Shown here: positions 6,547 to 14,925 of the stretch, in pieces | How positions within the stretch are numbered: position 1 is the first letter of the stretch | Layout: each line of letters begins with the position of its first letter | Assembly: GCF_022511585.1 (NCBI RefSeq) | Contig: NZ_JAKWBN010000009.1 | Location: 1-64,000, forward strand | From: Shimazuella soli | GTDB lineage: Bacteria; Bacillota; Bacilli; Thermoactinomycetales; Thermoactinomycetaceae | Reading direction: 5' to 3' | DNA: 64,000 nt | Translations under genes and position numbers: made by a program | The notes under the pieces: model-generated | What the model was told of the DNA's origin: nothing | Seen by the model: the letters and a program-made list of their open reading frames with translations, nothing else | The model's database searches: none

Positions 6547-7965
6547 ATGGACAAGCCAGCAGTCAAAGCCTATGTCTTAAAGAATGGAGATGTACTATCC
6601 ACCAACTATCTGCAACAATATGCAGTGAAGCAATCCAAGCAAATACCAGAGGATGTATTTGGCTCAGAGTATGGTGAAGCAGGGATCATTGCTCCTCTCT
6701 ACCATCCAGAAGCTCTTGCGAAACTGATGGAAATGAACACCTATCATTATCGAGCTGTCAAGACGAAAGCACGAGATACTGTAGGGCTTGGGTGGAATTT
6801 GGTTCCCACATCAGAGAAACCAAATGAAACACAAAAAGAAAAAGTGTTATCCTTTCTTCAATCTCCTCATCCAGAAGAAACCTTGGAAGAAATCTTAACC
6901 AAGTGGATGGAAGATTACGAAGCGACAGGGAATGGATACTTAGAACTCATTCGAGGAAAAGATACACTCGAAGGGTTGGAACATATTCCTGCTCATACGA
7001 TGCGAAGGCATCGGGATGATGCTTTATTTGTGCAGATACGAGGAGCAAAAAGACGCTGGTTTAAACGAGCAGGTGCTCCTTGGGATGTGGATTATGAAAC
7101 GGGCGAGAAAGTTCCATTGGGTAGTCTTTCGTTAGATCGAAGAGCAACGGAGGTTCTTCATATTCTCAATTACTCCGCTCGTTCGGATTATTATGGCTCA
7201 CCAGATGTCCTTCCTGCTTTGGGTGCGATTTTGGGAGACCAAGAAAGAGCAGAGTTTAATATCGATTTCTTTGAGAACCATGCGATTCCAGCTTATGCGG
7301 TAACCGTAAGTGGAGCAGATTTGGATGAACAAACAGAGAATATGATCAAACAGTATTTTCAACGAGACTTAAAAGATAACCGCCACGCCACATTGGTGCT
7401 CACTGCATCGGGTGGAGATGGAGAAAAAGTAGAATTTAAATTTGAGGCTCTTTCCGTAGATGTGAAAGAAGCCTCTTTTCGTTTGTATCGAAAAGATAAC
7501 CGAGATGAAGTTTTATCGGCTCATGGTGTCCCGCCTTATCGGGCAGGCATTGCAGAGGAAGGGTCATTGGGAGGTTCTACTGCAGTAGAATCCACTGAGA
7601 TTTATAAACAATCCATCCTGTGGCCGAGACAAAACATGGTGGAAGCAAGATTGAATAAACACATCCTGTGTGATGCTTTTGGGGTAACGGATTGGAAATT
7701 GGAATTTCATGAAATCGATACTCGTGATGAAGCAAGAGAAGCAGATGTATATACCAAGCTCTTTGCGATGGGAGCGATTACTTCCAATAAAATTCGAGAG
7801 AACATGGGCGAGGAACGTATCGATCATCCAATCATGGATACCCCTTTTATCGGTGGAGTGCCTATTAACCAGTTGGGAAGTCCATCTGGATCTACACAGA
7901 ACCCAGACTTGATCGCAGAAATCAAGAGCCTTCATCGTAAGCTGTTGGAAGTGGTGATCAAATGA
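6547..7965 (+). CDS. phage portal protein
   Basis: A 472-aa portal (PBSX/SPP1-like family) that forms the dodecameric ring through which DNA enters the capsid and to which TerL docks. The start is ATG 6547, 7 bp behind TAGGAGGTG. The open frame extends further upstream into TerL but that part is not used. Family-typical sequence includes the middle segment YYGSPDVLPALGAILGD and VSGADLDEQTENMI before the clip region. It follows TerL by 11 bp and overlaps the next gene by 4 bp (ATGA), so the head genes form one operon. Confidence 0.9.
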   Translation: MDKPAVKAYVLKNGDVLSTNYLQQYAVKQSKQIPEDVFGSEYGEAGIIAPLYHPEALAKLMEMNTYHYRAVKTKARDTVGLGWNLVPTSEKPNETQKEKVLSFLQSPHPEETLEEILTKWMEDYEATGNGYLELIRGKDTLEGLEHIPAHTMRRHRDDALFVQIRGAKRRWFKRAGAPWDVDYETGEKVPLGSLSLDRRATEVLHILNYSARSDYYGSPDVLPALGAILGDQERAEFNIDFFENHAIPAYAVTVSGADLDEQTENMIKQYFQRDLKDNRHATLVLTASGGDGEKVEFKFEALSVDVKEASFRLYRKDNRDEVLSAHGVPPYRAGIAEEGSLGGSTAVESTEIYKQSILWPRQNMVEARLNKHILCDAFGVTDWKLEFHEIDTRDEAREADVYTKLFAMGAITSNKIRENMGEERIDHPIMDTPFIGGVPINQLGSPSGSTQNPDLIAEIKSLHRKLLEVVIK

Positions 7966-8822
7966 AACGAAAAGCAGAACGCATGCTGGAGGAGGTCACC
8001 ACTTTTTTATGCAATTGCGGAGAGCTTCCAGCATTCAAGGGAGTAGATGAAGCAGCACTGGTTGCAGAACAAAAACTAGAGAAAGAACTATTGCGCTTGT
8101 TTGTAGGAGTAGAGAATCGACTTCTTTCTCGTCTGGTTTATCTGGGCTATATCCCACAGGACAAGGAACGAAGAAAAGTGTTTGTGGAAGAATTTTTGAA
8201 GCAACTGTATGACGAAGTGCCAGCAGTCATCGTGAACAATGCCATGAGCAGTGCGAAAAGAGGTCGCTTTCTTGCATTTGATGATTTAGAAGAAAATGGA
8301 GTGAATCTTTCTTATCAGGAATTTGATAGCTGGACTTATGACCGACTGCGAAAAAAATTTTATACCTTTAGCCAAGACACAACCAAACGAATCATTGGGG
8401 ATATCGAGGAAAACTTAGCCGATTCTTATCAACAAGGACTAGGGATTGATCAGGCAGCCGAACGACTAAAACAGGAATTTGATGAGATTCGAGATTACCG
8501 CCTGCGCTTGATTGCTCGAACAGAGATCAACTCTGCACAAAACGAAGGTATACAAGTGACGCTGGAAGACTTGGGTGTCCGGTACAAGCAATGGCTTACT
8601 GCCAAAGATATACGAGTGCGTGGTTACAAACCAGCAGATAAAGCTGATCATGTGAAGATGCATGGGGAGGTGGTAAGGCTAAACGAGCGTTTCTCCAATG
8701 GTCTTTTAATACCTGGAGACCGAACAGGTAATATTGCAGAATGGATCAATTGTCGATGTCGAATTCGCCCTTATCTCCCCCAAAAAAGTATGATTATTAC
8801 TCATACTCCTTTTCACGCTTAG
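7962..8822 (+). CDS. phage minor head protein (Mu gpF / SPP1 gp7-like)
   Basis: A 286-aa protein. The C-terminal 110 residues carry the Mu-F-like head morphogenesis domain: RLIARTEINSAQNEG, then WLTAKDIRVRGYKPADKADH and the closing NCRCRIRPYL. Such proteins associate with the portal inside the procapsid. The N-terminal half is helical. The start ATG 7962 overlaps the portal stop. After this gene the usual head gene order is interrupted by an unrelated small gene. Confidence 0.85.
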   Translation: MKRKAERMLEEVTTFLCNCGELPAFKGVDEAALVAEQKLEKELLRLFVGVENRLLSRLVYLGYIPQDKERRKVFVEEFLKQLYDEVPAVIVNNAMSSAKRGRFLAFDDLEENGVNLSYQEFDSWTYDRLRKKFYTFSQDTTKRIIGDIEENLADSYQQGLGIDQAAERLKQEFDEIRDYRLRLIARTEINSAQNEGIQVTLEDLGVRYKQWLTAKDIRVRGYKPADKADHVKMHGEVVRLNERFSNGLLIPGDRTGNIAEWINCRCRIRPYLPQKSMIITHTPFHA

Positions 8823-8895
8823 TTAACTATCCCCTCCTTAATACCAGAATAGTTTATAATTTAAGTTTAAATATCTGATAGGAGGTAAATGAAAG

Positions 8896-9450
8896 ATGGA
8901 CTATTGGAGTGCGGTATCAGCTATAGGACAGTGGGTTGCAATTCCACTTTCAACTTGGATTGGAGTTAGAGCAATAAAAGCACAATTAGATGCTTCAAAT
9001 CAATCGAACGAGACGGCAATAGAATTATCAAAACAGAAATTAGAAACAAGGTGGACTCTTTCAATAGAGGCAAACGACATAGACTCTAAACGGGAGGTAA
9101 CGACTTTTTGGAAAGTAGTTGCAACTAATATACGATCAATTCCAATTACTATTCAGTCTATCAGTCCTATTCTTAAGGTATCAGACAAGAGTTACTTGGG
9201 ATTTGAGTTGTTAGAATCTCCCCAACCGCTACAAGGGGGGGAATCATTCAATCTCAAATATTCAGTTAATGACATAAAAACAATGTTTCCGGTAGATTTT
9301 AAAGCAAATCCTAATGGTGAATATTATGTAGAGTTAATTTTTAGAGACTCTCTTCAAAATGAATACTCTTGTTCGTTTCGTTTTTTTCCCTTTGCTAATT
9401 ATACGGAAGATAAGGGTAATCAAAATGAGGTACTGAGTATAGATATGTAG
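8896..9450 (+). CDS. hypothetical protein inserted in the head module (possible moron)
   Basis: A 184-aa protein, start ATG 8896 behind TAGGAGGTAAATGAAAG. The N-terminal 25 residues (SAIGQWVAIPLSTWIGVRAI) form one hydrophobic segment, followed by a coiled-coil-like stretch and a beta-rich soluble domain. That suggests a membrane-anchored protein. It is not part of any standard head module. The sequence is more AT-rich than its neighbours, and an AT-rich stretch with TTTATAAT (about 8852-8859) precedes it and could be a promoter. It is probably a lysogenic-conversion or exclusion gene, but the function is unknown. Confidence 0.7.
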   Translation: MDYWSAVSAIGQWVAIPLSTWIGVRAIKAQLDASNQSNETAIELSKQKLETRWTLSIEANDIDSKREVTTFWKVVATNIRSIPITIQSISPILKVSDKSYLGFELLESPQPLQGGESFNLKYSVNDIKTMFPVDFKANPNGEYYVELIFRDSLQNEYSCSFRFFPFANYTEDKGNQNEVLSIDM

Positions 9451-9474
9451 CTTACTAACAAAGGAGGTGTTGAC

Positions 9475-10452
9475 TTGTCTGAATTAACTGCTCCTGTAGT
9501 TAAACGAAATGATGAAAAGAGATTGGTCTATGGTCCTGTATTAATACCGAATGAACCCGATCATGATGGTGATGTGGTAACGAAAGCCAAAATAGAAGAT
9601 GTAGCTCATACCTTTAACGAAAGATATGGAAACATTGATTTACTACATACCCTAAATAACGTGGGTCGTGTAATCGAATCATATATTGCCCCTGTCGATC
9701 TGGAATTTGGTGATGTAACCATTCCAGAAGGTTCATGGATAATGGGTGTACGAGTTACAGATGAAGCATCATGGAATGCAGTAAAATCTGGAAAGCTCAC
9801 TGGATTTTCTATCATGGGAATCCGATCCACTGCAACCAAAAGCAAAGAAGAAAGCGATATGGTATTCAAGCGAACCACTCTCGCAGATTTAGGCGAGGAG
9901 TGGATTGTGAATGCTGTTTCCCTAGTGGATGAACCAGCAGTACCAAAAGCAAAGTTTCTTGTCATTAAATCCAAAGAACCAGAGCTGCCCAAAGATACTG
10001 GATTTTTTGCTAGATTAAAGCAAGCCTTGAGCCGTAACGAAGAATCTGCTGAATCGGAAGGAGGAGAAGAAATGACAAGAGAAGAGATTCAAGTGTTTAT
10101 CCAGTCCTCTATCAAAGCAGCAATGCAAGAGGCACTGGAGGAATGGAATCCACCGCTGGAGTCCGATGATCCAGTAACAGCACAACAACAAGAACACACG
10201 TTGGAGGAACAATCCAACCCTGAGGAAACCGAAGTCGAGCAAGAATCAAAGGAACATATAATCCTTAGTAAACAAGAATATGAAACCCTTCTTGATAGAG
10301 TTCAAGACATGGAGAAGGTAGTTGAAAAGGCCAGAGGTTTTGGGCTTTTTTTTCGTTCCAATAAATTAAAAGGGCAAGATGTTGATTCATCAGGGCAATC
10401 CAAACCAATCGAACAAGACCGAGATATCTTTGGTCGTCGTGTCCAGAAATAG
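9475..10452 (+). CDS. XkdF-like prohead protease / phage structural protein
   Basis: A 325-aa protein whose first 170 residues match the XkdF domain (VYGPVLIPNEPDHDGDVV, then GSWIMGVRVTDEASW and GFSIMGIRS). These are putative serine proteases that process the scaffold or capsid. The C-terminal half is Glu/Gln-rich and probably a coiled-coil scaffold. The start is TTG 9475 behind AAAGGAGGTGTTGAC. It lies directly upstream of the major capsid gene, the usual place for a protease-scaffold fusion. Confidence 0.82.
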   Translation: MSELTAPVVKRNDEKRLVYGPVLIPNEPDHDGDVVTKAKIEDVAHTFNERYGNIDLLHTLNNVGRVIESYIAPVDLEFGDVTIPEGSWIMGVRVTDEASWNAVKSGKLTGFSIMGIRSTATKSKEESDMVFKRTTLADLGEEWIVNAVSLVDEPAVPKAKFLVIKSKEPELPKDTGFFARLKQALSRNEESAESEGGEEMTREEIQVFIQSSIKAAMQEALEEWNPPLESDDPVTAQQQEHTLEEQSNPEETEVEQESKEHIILSKQEYETLLDRVQDMEKVVEKARGFGLFFRSNKLKGQDVDSSGQSKPIEQDRDIFGRRVQK

Positions 10453-10467
10453 GGAGGATGAGGTTAT

Positions 10468-11412
10468 ATGAACACACAAGAATTGTTAACCAAGTTAGAT
10501 GGTGCAGTGAAAGCTATTACTCGTGGAGATATGGGACAAGGGTTACTTACTCCTGAAAAAGCAAATCAATTTATTCGAGTGGTACAAGACTCTACCCCAC
10601 TTCTATCGATGGCTCGTCGATTGACCATGAATGCTCCCACCCGTGATATTGACCGTATCCTTTTTAATGGTCGTATCTTAGCTGGAACGGGCGGGGATCA
10701 AAATCCAGTTACCAATGAAAAGAAAACAGTCCCTTACTTAAACAAATTGGATGCCCAAGAGCTGGGTGGATTTGTAGGGGTGACCGACACCACTTTGGAG
10801 GACAACATCGAACGTGCCAATTTTGAAGACACCATCATTCAATTATTGGGAGATGCAACCGGGCGGGATTTAGAGTACTTGTTTCTAGCAGGAGATAAAT
10901 CGCTTTCTGCTGATCCCCTGCTCAAAGTAACGGATGGCTGGTTAAAGAAAACGGCCAATAAGGTAACAGGTGGAACAGCAGGATCTTTAACAGCTAGCCA
11001 ATTTGATAAAACCAAGGTCGATGATTTGCTGAATAAATTGTTGTCGGTTGTTCCCAAGAAGTATATGACAGACTTATCGCAATGGAGATATTTTGTGACA
11101 TGGGATATCTTAGATGATTATCGGGATGCCCTTCGAGAAAGACAAACAGCTCTTGGGGATTTTGCCCAAACGGGAGCAAATCAACTGGCGTTCAAGGGAA
11201 TTATTCTGGAGTATGTTCCTCAGATGCCATTGGGAACCGCTCTGCTTGCACCTCCCAACAACTTGGTTTATGGACTGTATCGAGATGTAAAAATTGAACC
11301 AGATCGAGTACCAAAAGAGAGAAAAACCGATTTTGTGGTGACGGTACGTGCAGATGCTCACTTTGAAGATGAGAACGCTTCTGCTGTTGCGACCGGATAT
11401 GTAGGAGTGTGA
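10468..11412 (+). CDS. phage major capsid protein
   Basis: A 314-aa protein starting MNTQELLTKLDGAVKAIT, position 10468, behind GGGAGGATGAGG. Features typical of the HK97-fold capsid family: an N-terminal helix, FIRVVQDSTPLLSMARR, a central LGGFVGVTDTTLEDNI, and a closing FVVTVRADAHFEDENA. No long N-terminal propeptide is obvious, in line with a separate scaffold in the upstream gene. It builds the icosahedral shell. The gene is followed within a few bases by head-completion genes. Confidence 0.88.
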   Translation: MNTQELLTKLDGAVKAITRGDMGQGLLTPEKANQFIRVVQDSTPLLSMARRLTMNAPTRDIDRILFNGRILAGTGGDQNPVTNEKKTVPYLNKLDAQELGGFVGVTDTTLEDNIERANFEDTIIQLLGDATGRDLEYLFLAGDKSLSADPLLKVTDGWLKKTANKVTGGTAGSLTASQFDKTKVDDLLNKLLSVVPKKYMTDLSQWRYFVTWDILDDYRDALRERQTALGDFAQTGANQLAFKGIILEYVPQMPLGTALLAPPNNLVYGLYRDVKIEPDRVPKERKTDFVVTVRADAHFEDENASAVATGYVGV

Positions 11413-11416
11413 GGAA

Positions 11417-11602
11417 ATGAAAGTAAAAGTACAGAATACATCGGAGCGAGTGGTAGAACGATTGGGTTACTTCTTCCAACCAAAACAGGAACAGGAGATA
11501 GAAATTTCTCATCCCCGTCACCATTCTCTATTGGAGGCGTGTCAGTATCTACAAGTGGAAGAAATCAAGGAGAAGAAAAAAGCAGTAAGACAGGGTGATT
11601 AA
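11417..11602 (+). CDS. small head-associated protein
   Basis: A 61-aa protein starting ATG 11417, 4 bp after the capsid stop and behind GTGTGAGGAA. It contains VERLGYFFQPKQEQEIEIS and a basic C-terminus (EKKKAVRQGD). A short gene at this position is common in PBSX/SPP1-like phages and may be a head-decoration or connector accessory. No domain is recognised. Confidence 0.65.
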   Translation: MKVKVQNTSERVVERLGYFFQPKQEQEIEISHPRHHSLLEACQYLQVEEIKEKKKAVRQGD

Positions 11603-11603
11603 C

Positions 11604-12005
11604 ATGTATGGAACGCCCAAGCAAATTCGAGAACTAACTGGAATCCAAGCATCCAGCTTTTCCAAATTCATGACGGAGGAAGAGTTGGATGCTGTTTTAT
11701 TGCAGTGGATCAATCACATTAGTATTGAAATCGATACCCGATTAAAAGAAAGCGTCTCAAACAGTGATTCAAGATATGTTGGAGTAGAAGCAGTGGCACT
11801 CCGTACTCTATCGAAGCTAGTTGGATATGCGGTTCAGAACAGGATCAACAAAGTTGTGCAGATTGGCGAATTCGCCATTCAAGTCCTCAACGCTTCGGAT
11901 GTCATAAAAGATTTGAGTTGGGAACTCAAACCTTACGCAAAAAAGAAGATCGCTGTTTTTCTTTCTTCCGAAGAGGTGATGCCAGATGCCAGTACGAGTG
12001 GATGA
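11604..12005 (+). CDS. head-tail connector protein (gp6/YqbG-like)
   Basis: A 133-aa helical protein. ATG 11604 is preferred; the frame also allows GTG 11595. The segment YGTPKQIRELTGIQASSF followed by an acidic helix and LDAVLLQWINHISIEID resembles adaptor proteins that plug onto the portal. It sits between capsid and gp10-like genes, the standard place for the adaptor. It overlaps the next gene by 20 bp. Confidence 0.72.
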   Translation: MYGTPKQIRELTGIQASSFSKFMTEEELDAVLLQWINHISIEIDTRLKESVSNSDSRYVGVEAVALRTLSKLVGYAVQNRINKVVQIGEFAIQVLNASDVIKDLSWELKPYAKKKIAVFLSSEEVMPDASTSG

Positions 12006-12510
12006 GAGTGAGCTTCGGGAGATTGCTAGAAAATCAGCCGAAGCAGTAAAACAAGCCGTTCGACTCACAGCAGTAGAACTAACAGGGAATATCCGAGAGA
12101 ACAGCCCAGTGGATCATGGAAGATTAGCTGGATCATGGAATATGAAGCCAACAGGAGCTTTGAGTTACAAAGTTTTTACAGCTGTCCAATATGCTCGTTT
12201 TGTGAATGATGGAACAGGGGTATATGGCCCTTCGGGAAAACCGATCCAATCGAAGAAACAAGGAAAAATCATTACTCCGAAAAGCCCCAATGGTGTTCTG
12301 GTCTTTGAAATCAATGGAAAAATGGTATTTGCAAAATCGGTGAAGCAGCCAAGATCGCCTTTGGTATTTCAGATGGGTGGTAAAACGGTACATGCCATGA
12401 GTGTAAGAGGGATGAGAGGAAGAAAATACGTGGAGAAATCCATTTCCCAAACGGAGAGAAGAAAAGCAGAGTTTGTAGAAATAGCATTAGCGAAAGTGGG
12501 GCTGACATGA
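11986..12510 (+). CDS. HK97 gp10-like head-tail joining protein
   Basis: A 174-aa protein with the typical gp10 N-terminus: a helix of repeated Ala/Lys/Val (AEAVKQAVRLTAVELTGNI), then ENSPVDHGRLAGSWNM and QYARFVNDGTGVYGP. It forms the stopper or neck ring that closes the capsid for tail attachment. It is longer than average (about 110-150 aa is common) because of a basic C-terminal extension. The start is ATG 11986 behind GAGGTGATGCCAG, and it overlaps the following gene by 4 bp. Confidence 0.82.
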   Translation: MPVRVDESELREIARKSAEAVKQAVRLTAVELTGNIRENSPVDHGRLAGSWNMKPTGALSYKVFTAVQYARFVNDGTGVYGPSGKPIQSKKQGKIITPKSPNGVLVFEINGKMVFAKSVKQPRSPLVFQMGGKTVHAMSVRGMRGRKYVEKSISQTERRKAEFVEIALAKVGLT

Positions 12511-12968
12511 GTTACGCCATTGATAATCGTAACTTAGCAGAGATACGAAAAGAAATAAAAGAAGCTATTCTGCAAAAATTACAAGATGCGAGATCGGACA
12601 TCCTATCCCCTGTTACTTCGATTGTCTATGGGGATCAAATGGAAGTAGGATCAATAGAGGAAATGCCCGTCCTATGGATACTGCCTGTTTCCCATCAACC
12701 CGAATTAAAAGGAGGACACACCGCACTCCATGATTTCATTTTTGATTTTGTGGTGATGGTGCATGATTTGGATTCCACCACCGGAAAAGAGTTAGCAGAA
12801 GAGTTAACTGCAAAGGTATATGATGTGATCGTTTCGGATCGAACGTTAGGGAAGACAGTGTTTGATGTACGACCGTTAAACTTTGATCCAAGCTATGAAG
12901 CAGTAGCCAATTCCAATGTCTATTGGGCAAGTTGTGAATTTGCTTTTCGGATTCAAAGGAGGGAATAA
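12507..12968 (+). CDS. tail terminator / tail completion protein
   Basis: A 153-aa protein, start ATG 12507 overlapping the gp10-like stop. The middle (HDFIFDFVVMVHDLDSTTGKE) and the alternating strands fit tail terminators of siphophages, which cap the tail tube at the head-proximal end. The assignment rests mainly on gene order (after gp10, before the tail tube). A long hairpin follows directly. Confidence 0.65.
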   Translation: MSYAIDNRNLAEIRKEIKEAILQKLQDARSDILSPVTSIVYGDQMEVGSIEEMPVLWILPVSHQPELKGGHTALHDFIFDFVVMVHDLDSTTGKELAEELTAKVYDVIVSDRTLGKTVFDVRPLNFDPSYEAVANSNVYWASCEFAFRIQRRE

Positions 12969-12979
12969 GAAAAAGTTTT

Positions 12980-13025
12980 GGCTGGACTGTCTTTGTCAAA
13001 TGGTATGTGACAAGGATGTCCAGCC
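12980..13025 (+). terminator. long hairpin after the head-neck genes
   Basis: GGCTGGAC (12980) pairs with GTCCAGCC (ends 13025). An inner TTTGTCA/TGACAA pairing extends the stem, and TTTTGC follows. It is a strong stem likely to end or attenuate transcription between head and tail operons. Confidence 0.65.
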
Positions 13026-13332
13026 TTTTGCATGACGCCTTTTCGGTTGATAGGCAATCATACAAACCGGTGTCACACGGGAATCAGGAATCCGTTTCCC
13101 CGTCAGGGTTCAGAAAGCGACGCGAGTTCTCCCCAGAAGGAAGAGCAAGGAAGCTCCAGCTCAGGCTGTCAAGTGTGCCTGCCAAGCTCTCATCCACTCC
13201 GTAGAGAGGATCACCAGCCGGAAGAGGAACCAGATTCTCAGGAAGATTGTTCATCCCTACTCCTCGTAACGATGCCGATTTTCTTCTATTATAAATTACT
13301 ATTTTTTTAATGTATATAAGGGGGGATATAAA
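13026..13332. other. GC-rich spacer between head and tail genes
   Basis: About 300 bp visibly richer in G+C than both flanks. All plus-strand frames are open for 60-90 codons but read like low-complexity Ser/Pro/Glu sequence without good starts. The only frame with a proper ribosome binding site is on the minus strand (13084-13254). The last 70 bp are AT-rich and may hold the tail operon promoter. Confidence 0.5.
13084..13254 (-). CDS. possible small protein, antisense in the head-tail spacer
   Basis: A 56-aa frame starting ATG 13254, preceded in minus sense by GAGGAGTAGGG. It begins MNNLPENLVPLPAGDPLYG and ends LNPDGETDS. It is acidic and unlike any family I know. The good Shine-Dalgarno and ordinary residue mix favour a gene. 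The short length and the generally open, GC-rich DNA argue for chance. Confidence 0.3.
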   Translation of the reverse strand: MNNLPENLVPLPAGDPLYGVDESLAGTLDSLSWSFLALPSGENSRRFLNPDGETDS

Positions 13333-14274
13333 TTGGGTATCACTAGGTACTTTAGTTATGGCGAAGAAGCCACTTTTGGAACACCTGCATTAGCAGTAGA
13401 AACCATCGATCCAGAATCAGCCGAGCTTGATCCCAGTGGAGATCAGGCTCTTATTTATGAAGGAGTATCGAGGTTAGATCGAACGGTAGCACCAGCCTTT
13501 TATCGGAGTGAAGGCTCGTTGTCTACTCCTGTTGATCTCACTGCTTTTGCTTGGTTTTTGAAATGGGCATTGGGAGGGTATACCGTAACCGGAACAGCCC
13601 CTTCCTTTACCCATCATTTTTTCCCAGAGCAGTCTGCTCTAATGAAATCCTTTACTGCAAGAGTAGGCAAGGATGTATTCGAGCATATTTTTACCGGATG
13701 CGTGGTTGATTCTCTATCTCTAGAGCTGGATGACGGATTTTTTGTAGGCAGTGTAGATATTGCAGGAGGAGCAGATCAAAAAGGAACATTACAGGCAAAT
13801 CCAACGTTTACGCAAGGAGAAATTTATGCTCCCCATCAGGTAACGGCGGAGATAAACGGGGTAGATGAATCGGCAACCATCGAAAAATTATCGATCAAGA
13901 TCGAGACAGGAGCAGATAACGAGGCTGGCCGTACCATTGGTTCCCGTTTTCCAAGGAGAGCGTATCGAGGGGCTTTTTCGGTCGAGATTGAATTGGGATT
14001 ATCTTTTTTCTCTACTATGCAATTGGAGCGGTTTTGGGGAACGGCAACAGGTCCAAGTACCAATAAACTAACCGAGATCGATACCGTCATACATGTTGGA
14101 GATAACATGGATATCTTGATTCCACGAGCAGTCTATACCGCTATGTCTCAACCGCTCAGTGGTCGAGATCGAATCGAACAAACTGCAACTATCCGAGCAT
14201 TGGTAAAAGCCGATGGAACAGGACCGATTGAGTTTTCGATTACCAATAACAAGGCAAGTTATACCCCAGTCTAG
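13333..14274 (+). CDS. phage major tail tube protein
   Basis: A 313-aa protein, start TTG 13333 behind GGGGGATATAAA. It begins GITRYFSYGEEATFGTPAL and continues with beta-strand-rich segments (GSLSTPVDLTAFAWFLKW, GCVVDSLSLELDDGFFVGS). These match the tail tube proteins of Bacillota siphophages, in which an N-terminal tube fold packs around the tape measure. The length suggests an additional C-terminal domain. It is followed by the tail chaperone gene. Confidence 0.78.
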   Translation: MGITRYFSYGEEATFGTPALAVETIDPESAELDPSGDQALIYEGVSRLDRTVAPAFYRSEGSLSTPVDLTAFAWFLKWALGGYTVTGTAPSFTHHFFPEQSALMKSFTARVGKDVFEHIFTGCVVDSLSLELDDGFFVGSVDIAGGADQKGTLQANPTFTQGEIYAPHQVTAEINGVDESATIEKLSIKIETGADNEAGRTIGSRFPRRAYRGAFSVEIELGLSFFSTMQLERFWGTATGPSTNKLTEIDTVIHVGDNMDILIPRAVYTAMSQPLSGRDRIEQTATIRALVKADGTGPIEFSITNNKASYTPV

Positions 14275-14350
14275 GAAAAACTGTGAGCAATCATTGCCGA
14301 CAATCTTTTCTACACTCTTTCCTACATCAAAAGAGAAAGAAGGAAACCAA

Positions 14351-14755
14351 ATGACAACCAAATTAACTCCTGCCATTCTTGCAGGTACATCGTATGTCGA
14401 AAAGGTTCCTCTGAAAATAGAGGACCAAACATTTGAGGTGGAGATTCGACCTCTCACCCATACCGAGAAAAAACAAGTAGAAGCATGTGAGCAAGCATCG
14501 GTGAAAGTGAATACCAAAAGTGCAGGAACAACCGGAAAACTGAACACGCAGACGTTTGAAGTAAACGCTGGTGAGTTGGTACGAGATCAAGGGACTGCTC
14601 AATTAAAGGCAGTTGCACTGGGAACCGTAGATGCAGAATGGAACGAAGAAACGATCAATCAGTTATGGAAATCCGAATGGGTGGAACAAGTCTACCAGCG
14701 AATTGCTGAAATATCTGGGTTGAACCGAACCAAGCAAAACTCCTTTCGTGGCTAG
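14351..14755 (+). CDS. tail assembly chaperone, short form (gpG-like)
   Basis: A 134-aa protein, start ATG 14351 behind GAAGGAAACCAA. It begins MTTKLTPAILAGTSYVEKV and ends KQNSFRG, immediately before a second open frame. Siphophage tail chaperones are made in two forms by programmed frameshifting just before the tape measure gene, and both position and length fit. The longer upstream open frame inside the tail tube gene is not used. Confidence 0.75.
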   Translation: MTTKLTPAILAGTSYVEKVPLKIEDQTFEVEIRPLTHTEKKQVEACEQASVKVNTKSAGTTGKLNTQTFEVNAGELVRDQGTAQLKAVALGTVDAEWNEETINQLWKSEWVEQVYQRIAEISGLNRTKQNSFRG

Positions 14756-14921
14756 TCCCGAAGCAAAGGAGTTTTATTTTTTTGTTCGACATCTCCATAT
14801 GTCTCCAGAATCGTACGCTCAGTTAACCGAGTTACAAAAACAAGCCTTGATTTATCACTGGAACGAAGAACAGAAAGCAGAAGAACGAAGGAATAAGAAA
14901 TTAACAAGACGGAGGGGGTGA
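14754..14921 (+). CDS. tail chaperone frameshift extension (gpGT-like)
   Basis: From AGT 14754 a frame +1 to the short chaperone encodes about 55 residues (SPEAKEFYFFVRHLHMSPES onward, ending KLTRRRG) and stops 5 bp before the tape measure ATG. It has no ribosome binding site of its own and would be fused to the chaperone by a +1 (or -2) shift at or before GGC TAG. No lambda-type X-XXY-YYZ -1 slip site is seen. Listeria phage PSA is a known +1 precedent. Confidence 0.6.
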   Translation, partial: SPEAKEFYFFVRHLHMSPESYAQLTELQKQALIYHWNEEQKAEERRNKKLTRRRG

Positions 14922-14925
14922 GGCA

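Noticed and set aside
5862-6566. 234-aa minus-strand open frame inside terL
   Set aside because: No family resemblance, no ribosome binding site, and fully antisense to a clear terminase.
13032-13310. 92-aa plus-strand frame in the GC-rich spacer
   Set aside because: Low-complexity Ser/Pro/Gln sequence, no ribosome binding site, overlaps another open plus frame; probably an effect of GC-rich DNA.
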